Of a DNA stretch of 64,000 nt, positions 38,865 through 47,025 are shown piece by piece. The position numbers were made by a program, and so were the translations under genes. The stretch is taken from positions 517,001 through 581,000 of the forward strand of contig CAJJCS010000002.1 in NCBI GenBank assembly GCA_905182755.1, in the 5' to 3' direction. The notes under the pieces are model-generated. The model saw nothing but the letters and a program-made list of their open reading frames with translations, was not told the origin of the DNA and did not search any database. Within the stretch, counting starts at the first letter, position 1. Each line of letters starts with the position of its first letter. The DNA is from Aequorivita sp. HC6-5 (lineage in GTDB: Bacteria > Bacteroidota > Bacteroidia > Flavobacteriales > Flavobacteriaceae).

Positions 38865-39611
38865 CTACTCCATGGATTTATGTAACAGATGTAGCTTAAC
38901 ATACCTTTGAAAAACCCCATAAGCATTAACCCCAGCAACCGTTAGCCCAGGAACTCCATCTTTATAGCCTCCTTTTATGATGTATGATTTAAAAAACCGA
39001 AACAATGGTTTAAACCAAAAGTGCATCCAAGTGGCTCTTTTGCCTTTGGCATATTGTTGTTTGGCTTGAAACCAGGCATAGCTTTCTTTTTTTGTGATGT
39101 AGCTGTGTAAATCTTTGTAGGTGTAATGCAACATCTTGTTTTTGAGCCTGCCCACAGAGCCGTTACATAGTAGTTTTTCATGCACCTCTCCTTTAAAGTG
39201 AGCTCCTTCACGCTTTACTAAACGCAGCACATCATCACTATGGCTGTATAGAAAACGATTCATATAAAAATGAGGAAAGTTTATCTTATACCCTGAGTGT
39301 ACTGGGTTTTGTATGGTTTCTTTAATTTCTTTTTCTAAGGATTGGGTGACGCGCTCATCTGCATCCAAAAATAAAACCCATTGGCCTTTTGCATGTTTTA
39401 ATGCTTCGTTTTTTTGATTACTGAAATTATCAAACTCTCTAGAGAGAACTTTGCTTACATGGGGAGTTGCTAGGGTAAGGGTTGCATCTTCACTAAAAGA
39501 GTCTATAAGTATAATCTCATCTGCAAATGCAACACTTTTTAATGCATCCTCAATATAGCCCGCTTCATTGAAAGTGGGTATAATAACAGTTAATGTAGGC
39601 GTTTTATGCAT
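38865..39611 (-). CDS. Glycosyltransferase family 2, WaaE/KdtX-like (paralogue)
   Basis: About 248 residues from the ATG at 39611 (MHKTPTL). Motifs are LTVIIPTFNEAGYI near residue 6, LIDSFSEDAT near 36 and LFLDADERVT near 80. It matches the gene at 38023 along its whole length, including the VAGVNAYGVFQRYVKLHLL end, so the two arose by duplication. A perfect -7 element ends 6 bases before the ATG. The gene starts the minus-strand glycan operon that runs to tsaC. Confidence 0.85.
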   Translation of the reverse strand: MHKTPTLTVIIPTFNEAGYIEDALKSVAFADEIILIDSFSEDATLTLATPHVSKVLSREFDNFSNQKNEALKHAKGQWVLFLDADERVTQSLEKEIKETIQNPVHSGYKINFPHFYMNRFLYSHSDDVLRLVKREGAHFKGEVHEKLLCNGSVGRLKNKMLHYTYKDLHSYITKKESYAWFQAKQQYAKGKRATWMHFWFKPLFRFFKSYIIKGGYKDGVPGLTVAGVNAYGVFQRYVKLHLLHKSME

Positions 39612-39617
39612 TGTAAA

Positions 39618-39625
39618 CAAAGGTA
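39618..39625 (-). promoter_or_regulatory. -7 promoter element (TACCTTTG) of the glycan operon
   Basis: The minus strand reads TACCTTTG, an exact TAnnTTTG match that ends 6 bases before the ATG at 39611, so transcription should begin at or next to the start codon. This also argues against the upstream TTG at 39620 as start. Confidence 0.55.
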
Positions 39626-39793
39626 CTAAAATTAGCCTTTAGAGACCTTGGCTTTTAAATAATTCAAACACCCAAGGATAATCCAGGTGTTTATAAATGT
39701 GGTGGGTAGCCCTTTGTATATCGTCCTATTTTACTTAAAAATTATAGGAGTAGTCTGAGCGCTTAGATTTTTAGAACCAAACACAAAATCTAG

Positions 39794-39801
39794 TATATTT
39801 G
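39794..39801 (+). promoter_or_regulatory. -7 promoter element (TATATTTG) of the double-domain glycosyltransferase
   Basis: TATATTTG matches TAnnTTTG exactly and ends 5 bases before the ATG at 39807, again implying a leaderless transcript. Confidence 0.55.
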
Positions 39802-39806
39802 CACTA

Positions 39807-41483
39807 ATGAAAACAATAGACACCTCTATTATTATTAGCACTTATAATAACACTCAATGGCTAGAGAAAGTACTCTATGGCTATAACAATCAAACCTACA
39901 GATTGTTTGAGATTGTTATTGCCGATGATGGTTCTGGACCTCAAACAAAAGCCCTTTTAGAGCGTCTACAAAAAGAGGTTTTTTATCCTATAGTACATGT
40001 TTGGCATGAAGATAATGGATTTCAAAAATCTGAGATTCTAAATAAAGCAGTTAAAAAGTGTTCTACAGCCTATACCATTATGAGTGATGGTGATTGTATC
40101 CCAAGAAAAGACTTTGTAGAACAACACGTAAAATACAGAGAAGAAGGTTGTTTTTTATCTGGTGGGTACTTTATGTTGCCTATGGATATTTCACAAAGCA
40201 TTGATAAAGAAGATATTTATGCGGGTCGCTGCTTTGATTTAAAATGGCTAAAAGAGAATGGTTTGCAAACCTCTTTTAAAAACAGTAAACTTACTGCAAA
40301 GCCTATAACAGCCTCTGTTTTAAATTTAATAACCCCAACTAATGCTAGTTGGAATGGACATAATGCCTCAGGCTGGACCAAAGATATAATTGCTGTAAAT
40401 GGCCTAAACGAGCAAATGCAGTACGGAGGTCAAGACAGAGAACTAGGAGAACGCTTGTTTAACTCTGGCATTAAGAGCAAACAAATACGCTATAATGCTA
40501 TTGTAGTGCATCTAGACCATCCAAGGGGATATAAAAATGAAGTTTCCATAAAGAAAAACCAAACTATTCGCAGAGAAACACGTGAGTTACAAAAAAAATG
40601 GACCACTCATGGTATTATAAAAGATGCCCATATAAAAGCTCCCGTATCTATTATACTAAGTACCTATAACCAACCTTTGTGGTTAGAGAAATCATTGTGG
40701 GGTTATGAGCAACAAGATATTAAGGATTTTGAAATTGTAATTGCAGATGATGGATCAACACAAGAAACGACTGATGTAATTAAACGATTTCAAAAAGAAT
40801 CTTCCTTGCGCATAAAACATGTATGGCAAGAGGATGACGGTTTTCAAAAAACAAAAATTTTAAACAAAGCCATACTTGCCAGTGAGGGTGATTACCTTAT
40901 TTTTAGTGATGGAGATTGTATTGCTAGGAAAGATTTTGTGTTTAAACATTTAAAATACAGAAGACCAAAGCATTTCTTATCTGGAGGCTATTATAAATTA
41001 TCTCAAAGCATTAGCGATGCCGTTTCTAAAGAAAATATAGTTTCTCAATCTTGTTTTGATGCAGCTTGGCTATTAGAAAATGGGCAGCCTAAAAACTTCA
41101 AAATAAACAAACTAACCTCTCACGGGGCCAAAGAAGTAATGCTCAATACTTTTACTACCACAACACCAACCTGGGATGGTAACAACGCCTCTGGCTGGCG
41201 TGAAGATATACTTGCTGTAAATGGCTTTGATTCTAGAATGCAGTATGGGGGAGAGGATAGAGAGCTTGGGGAGCGTTTAACAAATTATGGTGTACAGGGT
41301 ATCCAGATACGTTATAGCGCAGTGGCAGTTCACCTAGAGCATGCTCGCGGGTATGTTACCCAAGATATGATTGAGAAAAATAAAACCATTCGGGCACACA
41401 CTCGTAAACAAAACATTGTATGGACACCTTATGGTATAGACCCTAAAGAGGCTGCAGGAGATTCTAAAAGTGTTATTGGCTAA
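39807..41483 (+). CDS. Double-domain glycosyltransferase family 2 (tandem duplication)
   Basis: A 558-residue protein made of two GT2 domains of about 275 residues each. Both have the same series of motifs: IISTYNN then VIADDGSG, HVWHEDNGFQKSEILNKA, SDGDCIPRKDF, LSGGYF and GGQDRELGERL in the first; ILSTYNQ, VIADDGST, HVWQEDDGFQKTKILNKA, SDGDCIARKDF, LSGGYY and GGEDRELGERL in the second. Both metal-binding DGD and putative base (EDRE/QDRE) regions are kept, so both may be active. The join (GIIKDAHIKAPVSIIL) has no stop or start remnant. It may be a bifunctional or polymerising transferase. The end overlaps the converging GT9 gene by 11 bases. Confidence 0.85.
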   Translation: MKTIDTSIIISTYNNTQWLEKVLYGYNNQTYRLFEIVIADDGSGPQTKALLERLQKEVFYPIVHVWHEDNGFQKSEILNKAVKKCSTAYTIMSDGDCIPRKDFVEQHVKYREEGCFLSGGYFMLPMDISQSIDKEDIYAGRCFDLKWLKENGLQTSFKNSKLTAKPITASVLNLITPTNASWNGHNASGWTKDIIAVNGLNEQMQYGGQDRELGERLFNSGIKSKQIRYNAIVVHLDHPRGYKNEVSIKKNQTIRRETRELQKKWTTHGIIKDAHIKAPVSIILSTYNQPLWLEKSLWGYEQQDIKDFEIVIADDGSTQETTDVIKRFQKESSLRIKHVWQEDDGFQKTKILNKAILASEGDYLIFSDGDCIARKDFVFKHLKYRRPKHFLSGGYYKLSQSISDAVSKENIVSQSCFDAAWLLENGQPKNFKINKLTSHGAKEVMLNTFTTTTPTWDGNNASGWREDILAVNGFDSRMQYGGEDRELGERLTNYGVQGIQIRYSAVAVHLEHARGYVTQDMIEKNKTIRAHTRKQNIVWTPYGIDPKEAAGDSKSVIG

Positions 41484-42543
41484 GGTGTTTTTGTAAAAAA
41501 GGATTAAGTTTTTTAAGTATCATCTCTGGGGTAAGTTTATGATACAAAGCGTCTGGGTTTTTTTCTATTTTTCTAGTTTCTTCTTGGGTAAAGGTTTTAA
41601 ATAAATCTGGTTGCTCCTCTAGTAAATGTATAGAGTCATGAGCCTCTCCATCTTCAAAGCTACACCAGCTTTCTTTATTGATATAAGGAGAGTATATCGT
41701 AAAAGTTGGAACGTTTAATGCTTTGGTAATATGCACACTCCCTCCTTCATTGGCAACTAATAGATCACAGGTGTTCATAAGGCAAATAAACCCTCTTATA
41801 GAGTCTTCATAGATATCCATGTTTATGTATTGCTTGTCTGCGCACATTTCATAGATTTTTAGCGCTTGCTGTTTTTGATGTGGCGCATAATTAAATAAAA
41901 TAGTAGCCTTGTAGGTTGTTGTAATAAAATCTATAAGGGCAACAATGTAAGGGTACGGCATTGATTTTTGTGGAGTACTTCCCAAAACCCCTAGCATAAT
42001 TACAGGTTTTTTTAGCGCATGGGTGGGAGCATATTGTTTTTCTTTTTCTGTTAAAAAAATCTTTGGCTCATAATCTGGATCAGACAAATCAAACACAGAA
42101 GTAATCATGTTTATTTTATCTTCAATGGCTTTTCCGCAATTTTTAGAACGCTGTTCTAAATAACTAATAGGGTGGGTGTAAAAAGGTAGTTTTAGCTTTT
42201 TATGAGCTCGTTTTTGTCCTATTCTATATGGGGCTTTGGAGTATAAACAGATAAGTCTGCTTTGTAATTTAGAGTAGGGGTCAAAAATAATAGCATACTT
42301 TTGAGCTCTAATATAGCGCATCATTTTAAATAGTTCAAGTGGTTTTTTTAACACCTTTTCTTGAACCGAAATAACACGATCTATATTTGGGTTATTCTCT
42401 AAAACACCCACTGTGTAGTCATACACAAAATAGGTGACATGACTTTTTGGAAATACCTTTTTAATGTTATTTGCAATCACTGAGCTTATCAGTACATCGC
42501 CAATTCGTTTATTTTGTATTACCAGTATTTGTTTGAGTTCCAT
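41473..42543 (-). CDS. Glycosyltransferase family 9 (heptosyltransferase-like)
   Basis: A 356-residue GT9 enzyme; the family adds heptose residues to the LPS inner core. Motifs are ILVIQNKRIGDVLISSVI near residue 6, VIMLGVLGSTPQKSMPYPY near 181, and the DLLVANEGGSVHITKALNVPTFTIY region near 262, which is the family's nucleotide-sugar site. Here the usual TGDTGP-like Asp is replaced by NEGG, so the donor may differ from ADP-heptose. It is divergent from the kinase-like gene at 42590 and overlaps tail to tail with the double GT2. Confidence 0.85.
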   Translation of the reverse strand: MELKQILVIQNKRIGDVLISSVIANNIKKVFPKSHVTYFVYDYTVGVLENNPNIDRVISVQEKVLKKPLELFKMMRYIRAQKYAIIFDPYSKLQSRLICLYSKAPYRIGQKRAHKKLKLPFYTHPISYLEQRSKNCGKAIEDKINMITSVFDLSDPDYEPKIFLTEKEKQYAPTHALKKPVIMLGVLGSTPQKSMPYPYIVALIDFITTTYKATILFNYAPHQKQQALKIYEMCADKQYINMDIYEDSIRGFICLMNTCDLLVANEGGSVHITKALNVPTFTIYSPYINKESWCSFEDGEAHDSIHLLEEQPDLFKTFTQEETRKIEKNPDALYHKLTPEMILKKLNPFLQKHLSQ

Positions 42544-42589
42544 TATCTTCGCAAAATACCTTTTTTTTAAATGTATTTAAAATTTATTA

Positions 42590-43345
42590 ATGTCATTAAC
42601 CCTCACTACACATCCTAATTTTGTAAGCTCAGAAAAAGCCATTGCAGATTTTCTTGCAGATTTTGAGCATGCAGGTGAGTATCTCACCAAAGGAGATAGG
42701 AATGTCATTAAAAAAGCAACTATAGATGGGGTTACTATAACCATTAAAAAATTTAAGACACCAAATTTTTTTCAGGCTCTTGTGTATAGATACCTTAGAC
42801 AAAGCAAGGCCAAACGTTCTTTTGAATATGCAATAAAACTTATAGGATCTGGTATTAATACACCGTTTCCTGTAGCCTTTGCAGAGCGTTTTAATGGCGG
42901 TCTTAAAGAAAGCTATTACCTATGTGAGTTTGTGGAGTATGATATAGATTTTAGAGTCTTAAATCATACACCGCTTTATCCCAATAGAGATGAGATTTTA
43001 ACTCAATTTGCAAGTTTCACTTTTAAGCTGCACGAAAACAACATTAATTTTCTGGATCATTCTCCAGGAAATACGTTGATTAAAATTTCAGAAAACAACA
43101 CCTACGATTTTTATTTAATAGATTTAAATAGAATGCGTTTTGAAACCATGTCTTTAAAAAAGCGGATGCATAATTTTAGGCGTATGTGGTTGTCAAAAAA
43201 AATGGTGCGCATTATGGCCGCCCAGTATGCAATATTATACAATGTGCCTTTTGCTAAAGTACACGGGCTTATGTTGTCTTACAGTAAAGGGTTTCAAGGC
43301 AAAGCAAACAAAAGAAAGCTTCGTAGAAAAAAACGCAGGTCTTAA
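42590..43345 (+). CDS. Lipopolysaccharide kinase (Kdo/InaA family)-like protein
   Basis: A 251-residue protein with a protein-kinase-like fold related to Kdo kinase and InaA, which phosphorylate LPS core sugars. The ATP-anchor lysines lie in VTITIKKFKTPN near residue 52, the catalytic-loop motif FLDHSPGNTL lies near residue 149, and LIDLNRMRF (DFG-like Asp) near 176. The C-terminus is strongly basic (KRKLRRKKRRS), which may hold it at the membrane. Its place next to GT9 and the WaaE-like genes supports a role in LPS core assembly. Confidence 0.83.
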   Translation: MSLTLTTHPNFVSSEKAIADFLADFEHAGEYLTKGDRNVIKKATIDGVTITIKKFKTPNFFQALVYRYLRQSKAKRSFEYAIKLIGSGINTPFPVAFAERFNGGLKESYYLCEFVEYDIDFRVLNHTPLYPNRDEILTQFASFTFKLHENNINFLDHSPGNTLIKISENNTYDFYLIDLNRMRFETMSLKKRMHNFRRMWLSKKMVRIMAAQYAILYNVPFAKVHGLMLSYSKGFQGKANKRKLRRKKRRS

Positions 43346-43353
43346 AAGAACTG

Positions 43354-44193
43354 CTACAAATCACGACGTTTTAAAATAAGGTAAGACCAATACACAAATA
43401 GGGTGGTCCACACTAGGCAAATAAGCGCCGAGTGCCAAGGAACATCGTATGATTTATCGAAACTCTCTCCTACTTGACTGGCCAAGGTTTGCACTGCGCC
43501 CAACCTAGTAAAAGGCTCTGCAATAAGGTCTGACATGGCATTAAGGGGTAATAGATTATATACATTGTCTATAAGGTTAATGTCTTTTTTGTTTTTCAAA
43601 TAGCTGAAAACTATAAATATAAAGCCCTCAAAAACCTGCCACACTCCCAAAAAACCCAGCGCAAATGCAGATCTTTTTATCCAGATACCTAAAAACATAC
43701 ACATACTAAAAAAGGTAGTTAACTTTATAAAATACCCAAGCATGTATTGCAAATCGGTAAAGACAATACTTATTTCTGTAAAGTCGCTAAACACCATGCC
43801 CAGTGTTAGTGTTACTAAAAACAAAACCACACTAGAAATAACAGAAAAAAGCAGTACTGCCAAGAATTTTGACAGTATAAACTCTTTTTTACTAAGCCCA
43901 TCAATAAGGTTTTGTTTAAGGGTGTTGTAACTGTATTCGTTTGCAACGATAGAGACAATAACAATGGCAAAGAATATTTTAAGCCAGGAGGCCATAAAGA
44001 CATTAAAGTGCCAAATAAAAGGGAAGTTAAAAATTCCTTGGTCTGCAATTCTAAAGTTTATACCAGCAAAGTCAAATTCATAAGAGGCAATTAGAGAGAT
44101 ACCTAGAATAAGGGAACAATACACAATGGTAATGACCTTTGCTGCTTTGTTGCGTTTTATTTTATCGAGTTCTATAGAGAGTAATCTAAGCAT
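43354..44193 (-). CDS. ABC transporter permease (ABC-2 type)
   Basis: A 279-residue inner-membrane protein with about six hydrophobic segments, starting MLRLLSIELDKIKRNKAAKV, the usual cytoplasmic N-terminus of ABC-2 permeases. It follows the ATPase gene by 6 bases on the same strand, so the two form an exporter. Substrate is unknown; related pairs export antibiotics, sodium or lipids. It converges with the kinase-like gene (8 bases between stops). Confidence 0.87.
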   Translation of the reverse strand: MLRLLSIELDKIKRNKAAKVITIVYCSLILGISLIASYEFDFAGINFRIADQGIFNFPFIWHFNVFMASWLKIFFAIVIVSIVANEYSYNTLKQNLIDGLSKKEFILSKFLAVLLFSVISSVVLFLVTLTLGMVFSDFTEISIVFTDLQYMLGYFIKLTTFFSMCMFLGIWIKRSAFALGFLGVWQVFEGFIFIVFSYLKNKKDINLIDNVYNLLPLNAMSDLIAEPFTRLGAVQTLASQVGESFDKSYDVPWHSALICLVWTTLFVYWSYLILKRRDL

Positions 44194-44199
44194 GTGTGT

Positions 44200-45111
44200 C
44201 TAGTTGTTGGTTTGTGCTGGGTTTTGGGTCAAGGCTAAGAATTTCTCTTCTAGAGATTCTTTTCTTTGCACAAGGTGAGATAGGGTGATTCCTTTTTCAA
44301 ACAAAAAGGCATTGAGTTTTGCGGCGTCCATTTCTTGTGTAAGATTGGCTACTAGGTAGGCTGCATCTTGTTTGATGTTCTCAAAAGAGGTGCTTTCTTC
44401 CAGTACTTTTTTAAGTCCTGGCATGTCGCTGCATTGCAGGGTAACAAAACCAAAACTTGCATTCATTTGTTCAACTCTACCCACATACAGGCTTTTTCCT
44501 TTGCTAAGTACCACCACATGAGTACATACTTTCTCGACCTCATCTAAAAGATGAGATGCCAATAAAATGGTAGTGCCCTGTGATGCGATTTTTTGGATAA
44601 TTCCCCTAATTTGATGAATCCCTTGAGGGTCTAGACCGTTTGTAGGTTCATCTAGTATTAGAATTTCAGGAGTGTTTAACAGCGCAGATGCAATGGCAAG
44701 ACGTTGTTTCATGCCCAGTGAAAAACCTTTAAAGGTATCATCTTGACGATCTAGTAGCCCAACGGTGTCTAATGTTTTTTGAACCTGGGTTGTGGCCACC
44801 CCTTTAATTTTGCAAACCAGCTCAAGGTTTTGTTTGGCTGTCATGTAAGGGTAGAAATTTGGCCGCTCTATAATAGCACCTACTTTTTTTAAGGCATTAT
44901 GTGTAGATACATCGCCTCCAAACCAAGAAAAACTTCCAGAGGTTTTATTTACCACGTTTAATACAATGCCCAAAGTGGTAGATTTTCCGCTGCCGTTGGG
45001 GCCTAAAATGCCATATACGTTACCTTTTTCTATAGAGAAAGAAAGATTGTCTACCGCAGTAAGTTTACCAAATTTTTTGGTAAGGTTTTCAATAGTAAGA
45101 ATTGTTTCCAA
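44200..45111 (-). CDS. ABC transporter ATP-binding protein
   Basis: About 303 residues. All standard motifs are present: Walker A GILGPNGSGKST near residue 34, signature FSLGMKQRLAIASALL near 131, Walker B ILILDEPTNGLDPQG near 149 and the H-loop LLASHLLDEV. It energises the permease encoded 6 bases downstream. The start is uncertain: there is no ATG; TTG codons at 45111 (METILTIENL) and 45117 are both possible, and I chose 45111 because it fits the family N-terminus. The C-terminal ~80 residues are the regulatory domain of this exporter subfamily. Confidence 0.88.
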   Translation of the reverse strand: METILTIENLTKKFGKLTAVDNLSFSIEKGNVYGILGPNGSGKSTTLGIVLNVVNKTSGSFSWFGGDVSTHNALKKVGAIIERPNFYPYMTAKQNLELVCKIKGVATTQVQKTLDTVGLLDRQDDTFKGFSLGMKQRLAIASALLNTPEILILDEPTNGLDPQGIHQIRGIIQKIASQGTTILLASHLLDEVEKVCTHVVVLSKGKSLYVGRVEQMNASFGFVTLQCSDMPGLKKVLEESTSFENIKQDAAYLVANLTQEMDAAKLNAFLFEKGITLSHLVQRKESLEEKFLALTQNPAQTNN

Positions 45112-45246
45112 AAGCAAATATGTATTAGTTAACCATCTATTTGACGAGTTAGCTTGTTTATTGTTACATTTATTAAAAGATAATAAAGACTATCAATTGT
45201 TGTGAGTTACCTACTATAATTTAATCTTTGTGTCAATACAGTGTTT

Positions 45247-46053
45247 ATGAAAAAAGTTGTTTTAATTACAGGAGGGTCTTCAGGAATAGGAAAGGCCATT
45301 GGAGAATACTTGCTTGCAAGGAATTATAAGGTCTACGGAACATCAAGAAATCCTGATCGCTTTAAGATAGACTTCCCTTTTCCATTATTACAACTAGATG
45401 TAACCAATATACAGAGTATTAAAGCCTGTGTTGCATTATTACTTGAAAAAGAGGCAAGACTAGATGTATTGATTAATAATGCTGGAGTTGGAATTACTGG
45501 CCCTTTGGAAGAAACACCAATAGAGGAGATCCAAAAGGCATTTGCAACCAATTTGTATGGACCCATACAAATAACCAATGAGGTATTGCCTACAATGCGA
45601 AATCAAAAGAGTGGCCATATTATAAATATTACTTCGATTGCAGGGTATATGGGCTTGCCCTATAGAGGCGTTTATAGTGCAACCAAAGCAGCTCTAGAGA
45701 TTACTACAGAAGCCTACAGAATGGAATTAATGCAATTTGGCATACAGATGGCTAATGTAGCCCCTGGAGATTTTGCTACCAATATTGCCGCAGGGAGATA
45801 CCATGCTCCTGTAAGAGAGAACTCTCCCTATAAAAAAGCATACGGAGCTACCTTAAAAATGATGGATGCAGATGTGGATAGTGGTCAAAATCCAATACAA
45901 ATGGCAGAGGCTGTTTATCATATCATCAACAAAAAAACACCCAAAGTGAGATACAAAGTGGGTGCTTTTTTACAGAAATTTTCTATTGTTTTAAAGAAGG
46001 TGTTGCCTTCAAAAATGTATGAGAAAATACTTATGAATCATTACAAACTCTAA
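45247..46053 (+). CDS. Short-chain dehydrogenase/reductase (SDR)
   Basis: A 268-residue NAD(P)-dependent SDR. The ATG at 45247 (MKKVVLITGG) is preferred over the GTG at 45241. The cofactor motif TGGSSGIGKAIGE is at residues 8-20, NNAGVG near 79, and the catalytic YxxxK in YRGVYSATKAALE near 148. The substrate is not known. Its stop codon (46051-46053) overlaps the true stop of the converging nitronate monooxygenase gene by two bases. Confidence 0.88.
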   Translation: MKKVVLITGGSSGIGKAIGEYLLARNYKVYGTSRNPDRFKIDFPFPLLQLDVTNIQSIKACVALLLEKEARLDVLINNAGVGITGPLEETPIEEIQKAFATNLYGPIQITNEVLPTMRNQKSGHIINITSIAGYMGLPYRGVYSATKAALEITTEAYRMELMQFGIQMANVAPGDFATNIAAGRYHAPVRENSPYKKAYGATLKMMDADVDSGQNPIQMAEAVYHIINKKTPKVRYKVGAFLQKFSIVLKKVLPSKMYEKILMNHYKL

Positions 46054-47017
46054 AGGTATTTTTTTGCTATATCTTGTTGTTTGGAAATTGCGTCGCCAAA
46101 TTCTGTTTTCATTCGCTTGACCAACTCTTTTATGGGTAGGGAGTCTTCAATGCAGTTACTCCTTGACCTGCAGACCAAATTGTCTTCCATGCTTTGGCCT
46201 CTGTATCCATTTCTTTTCCGAAATCTATTTTACCTTTGCTTTCTATTTGTTCTTGTGTGATACCCGCTTTTTCTAGACTCTTACTCAAAAAGTTTGCGCT
46301 CACTCCACTAATAGCGGCTGTGTAGGTAACATCTTTTGTTTGAGAGTCAATAATCATGTCTCTATATTCTTTATTAGCGCTGCTTTCTGTAGTGTTTATA
46401 AAGCGGGTACCCATGTAGGCTAAATCTGCTCCCATTTGCATAGCACTTGCTATATCTTGACCTGTGCTTAACCCGCCAGATAAAAGTATAAAGCCATCAA
46501 AAATATTTTTAATTTCATTTATAAAAGGAACTGGATGAAGGGTTCCTGCGTGTCCACCTGCACCTGCGCACACTAAAATTAAACCATCAACACCAGCCTC
46601 AATTGCTTTCTCTGCATGACGCCTTTTAATAACATCATGAAAAACCAAACCACCATAACTGTGCACGGCATCAACCACAAGGCTAATTGCTCCTAAAGAG
46701 GTTATAATTAATGGTACTTTGTGTTTTACACATACTTGCATGTCTGGCTCTACTCTTGGGTTACTGAAATGAACAATAAGATTAACACCAAAAGGAGCGG
46801 CTTTTTTACCTGTTTGTTTTTCCCAGGCTGCTAGTTCTGTTTTTATTTGCACTACCCATTGCTCGAAACCTTCGGTTGTACGTTGGTTTAATGCCGGGAA
46901 AGTACCTACAATACCATTTTTACATGCTTCAATAACAAGTTCTGGCCCTGAGATTAAAAACATTGGTGCCGCTACTAAAGGCAAGCTGAGGTTTTGTGTG
47001 AATTGATTTTTATCCAT
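46050..47017 (-). CDS. Nitronate monooxygenase-type FMN enzyme, frameshifted near 46156
   Basis: This FMN-dependent TIM-barrel enzyme belongs to the nitronate monooxygenase/2-nitropropane dioxygenase family, which detoxifies nitronates. Motifs include LVAAPMFLISGPELV near residue 14, LVCAGAGGHAG near 157 and LSGGLSTGQDIASAMQMGADLAYMGTRF near 190. As read, the protein stops early after QGVTALKTPYP. Inserting one base at 46156-46157 (tt should be ttt) opens a continuation NCIEDSLPIKELVKRMKTEF...KKYL to a stop at 46050, giving 322 residues and a family-like C-terminus. It follows lptF/G by 8 bases. Confidence 0.85.
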
Positions 47018-47025
47018 AGTAGTAT

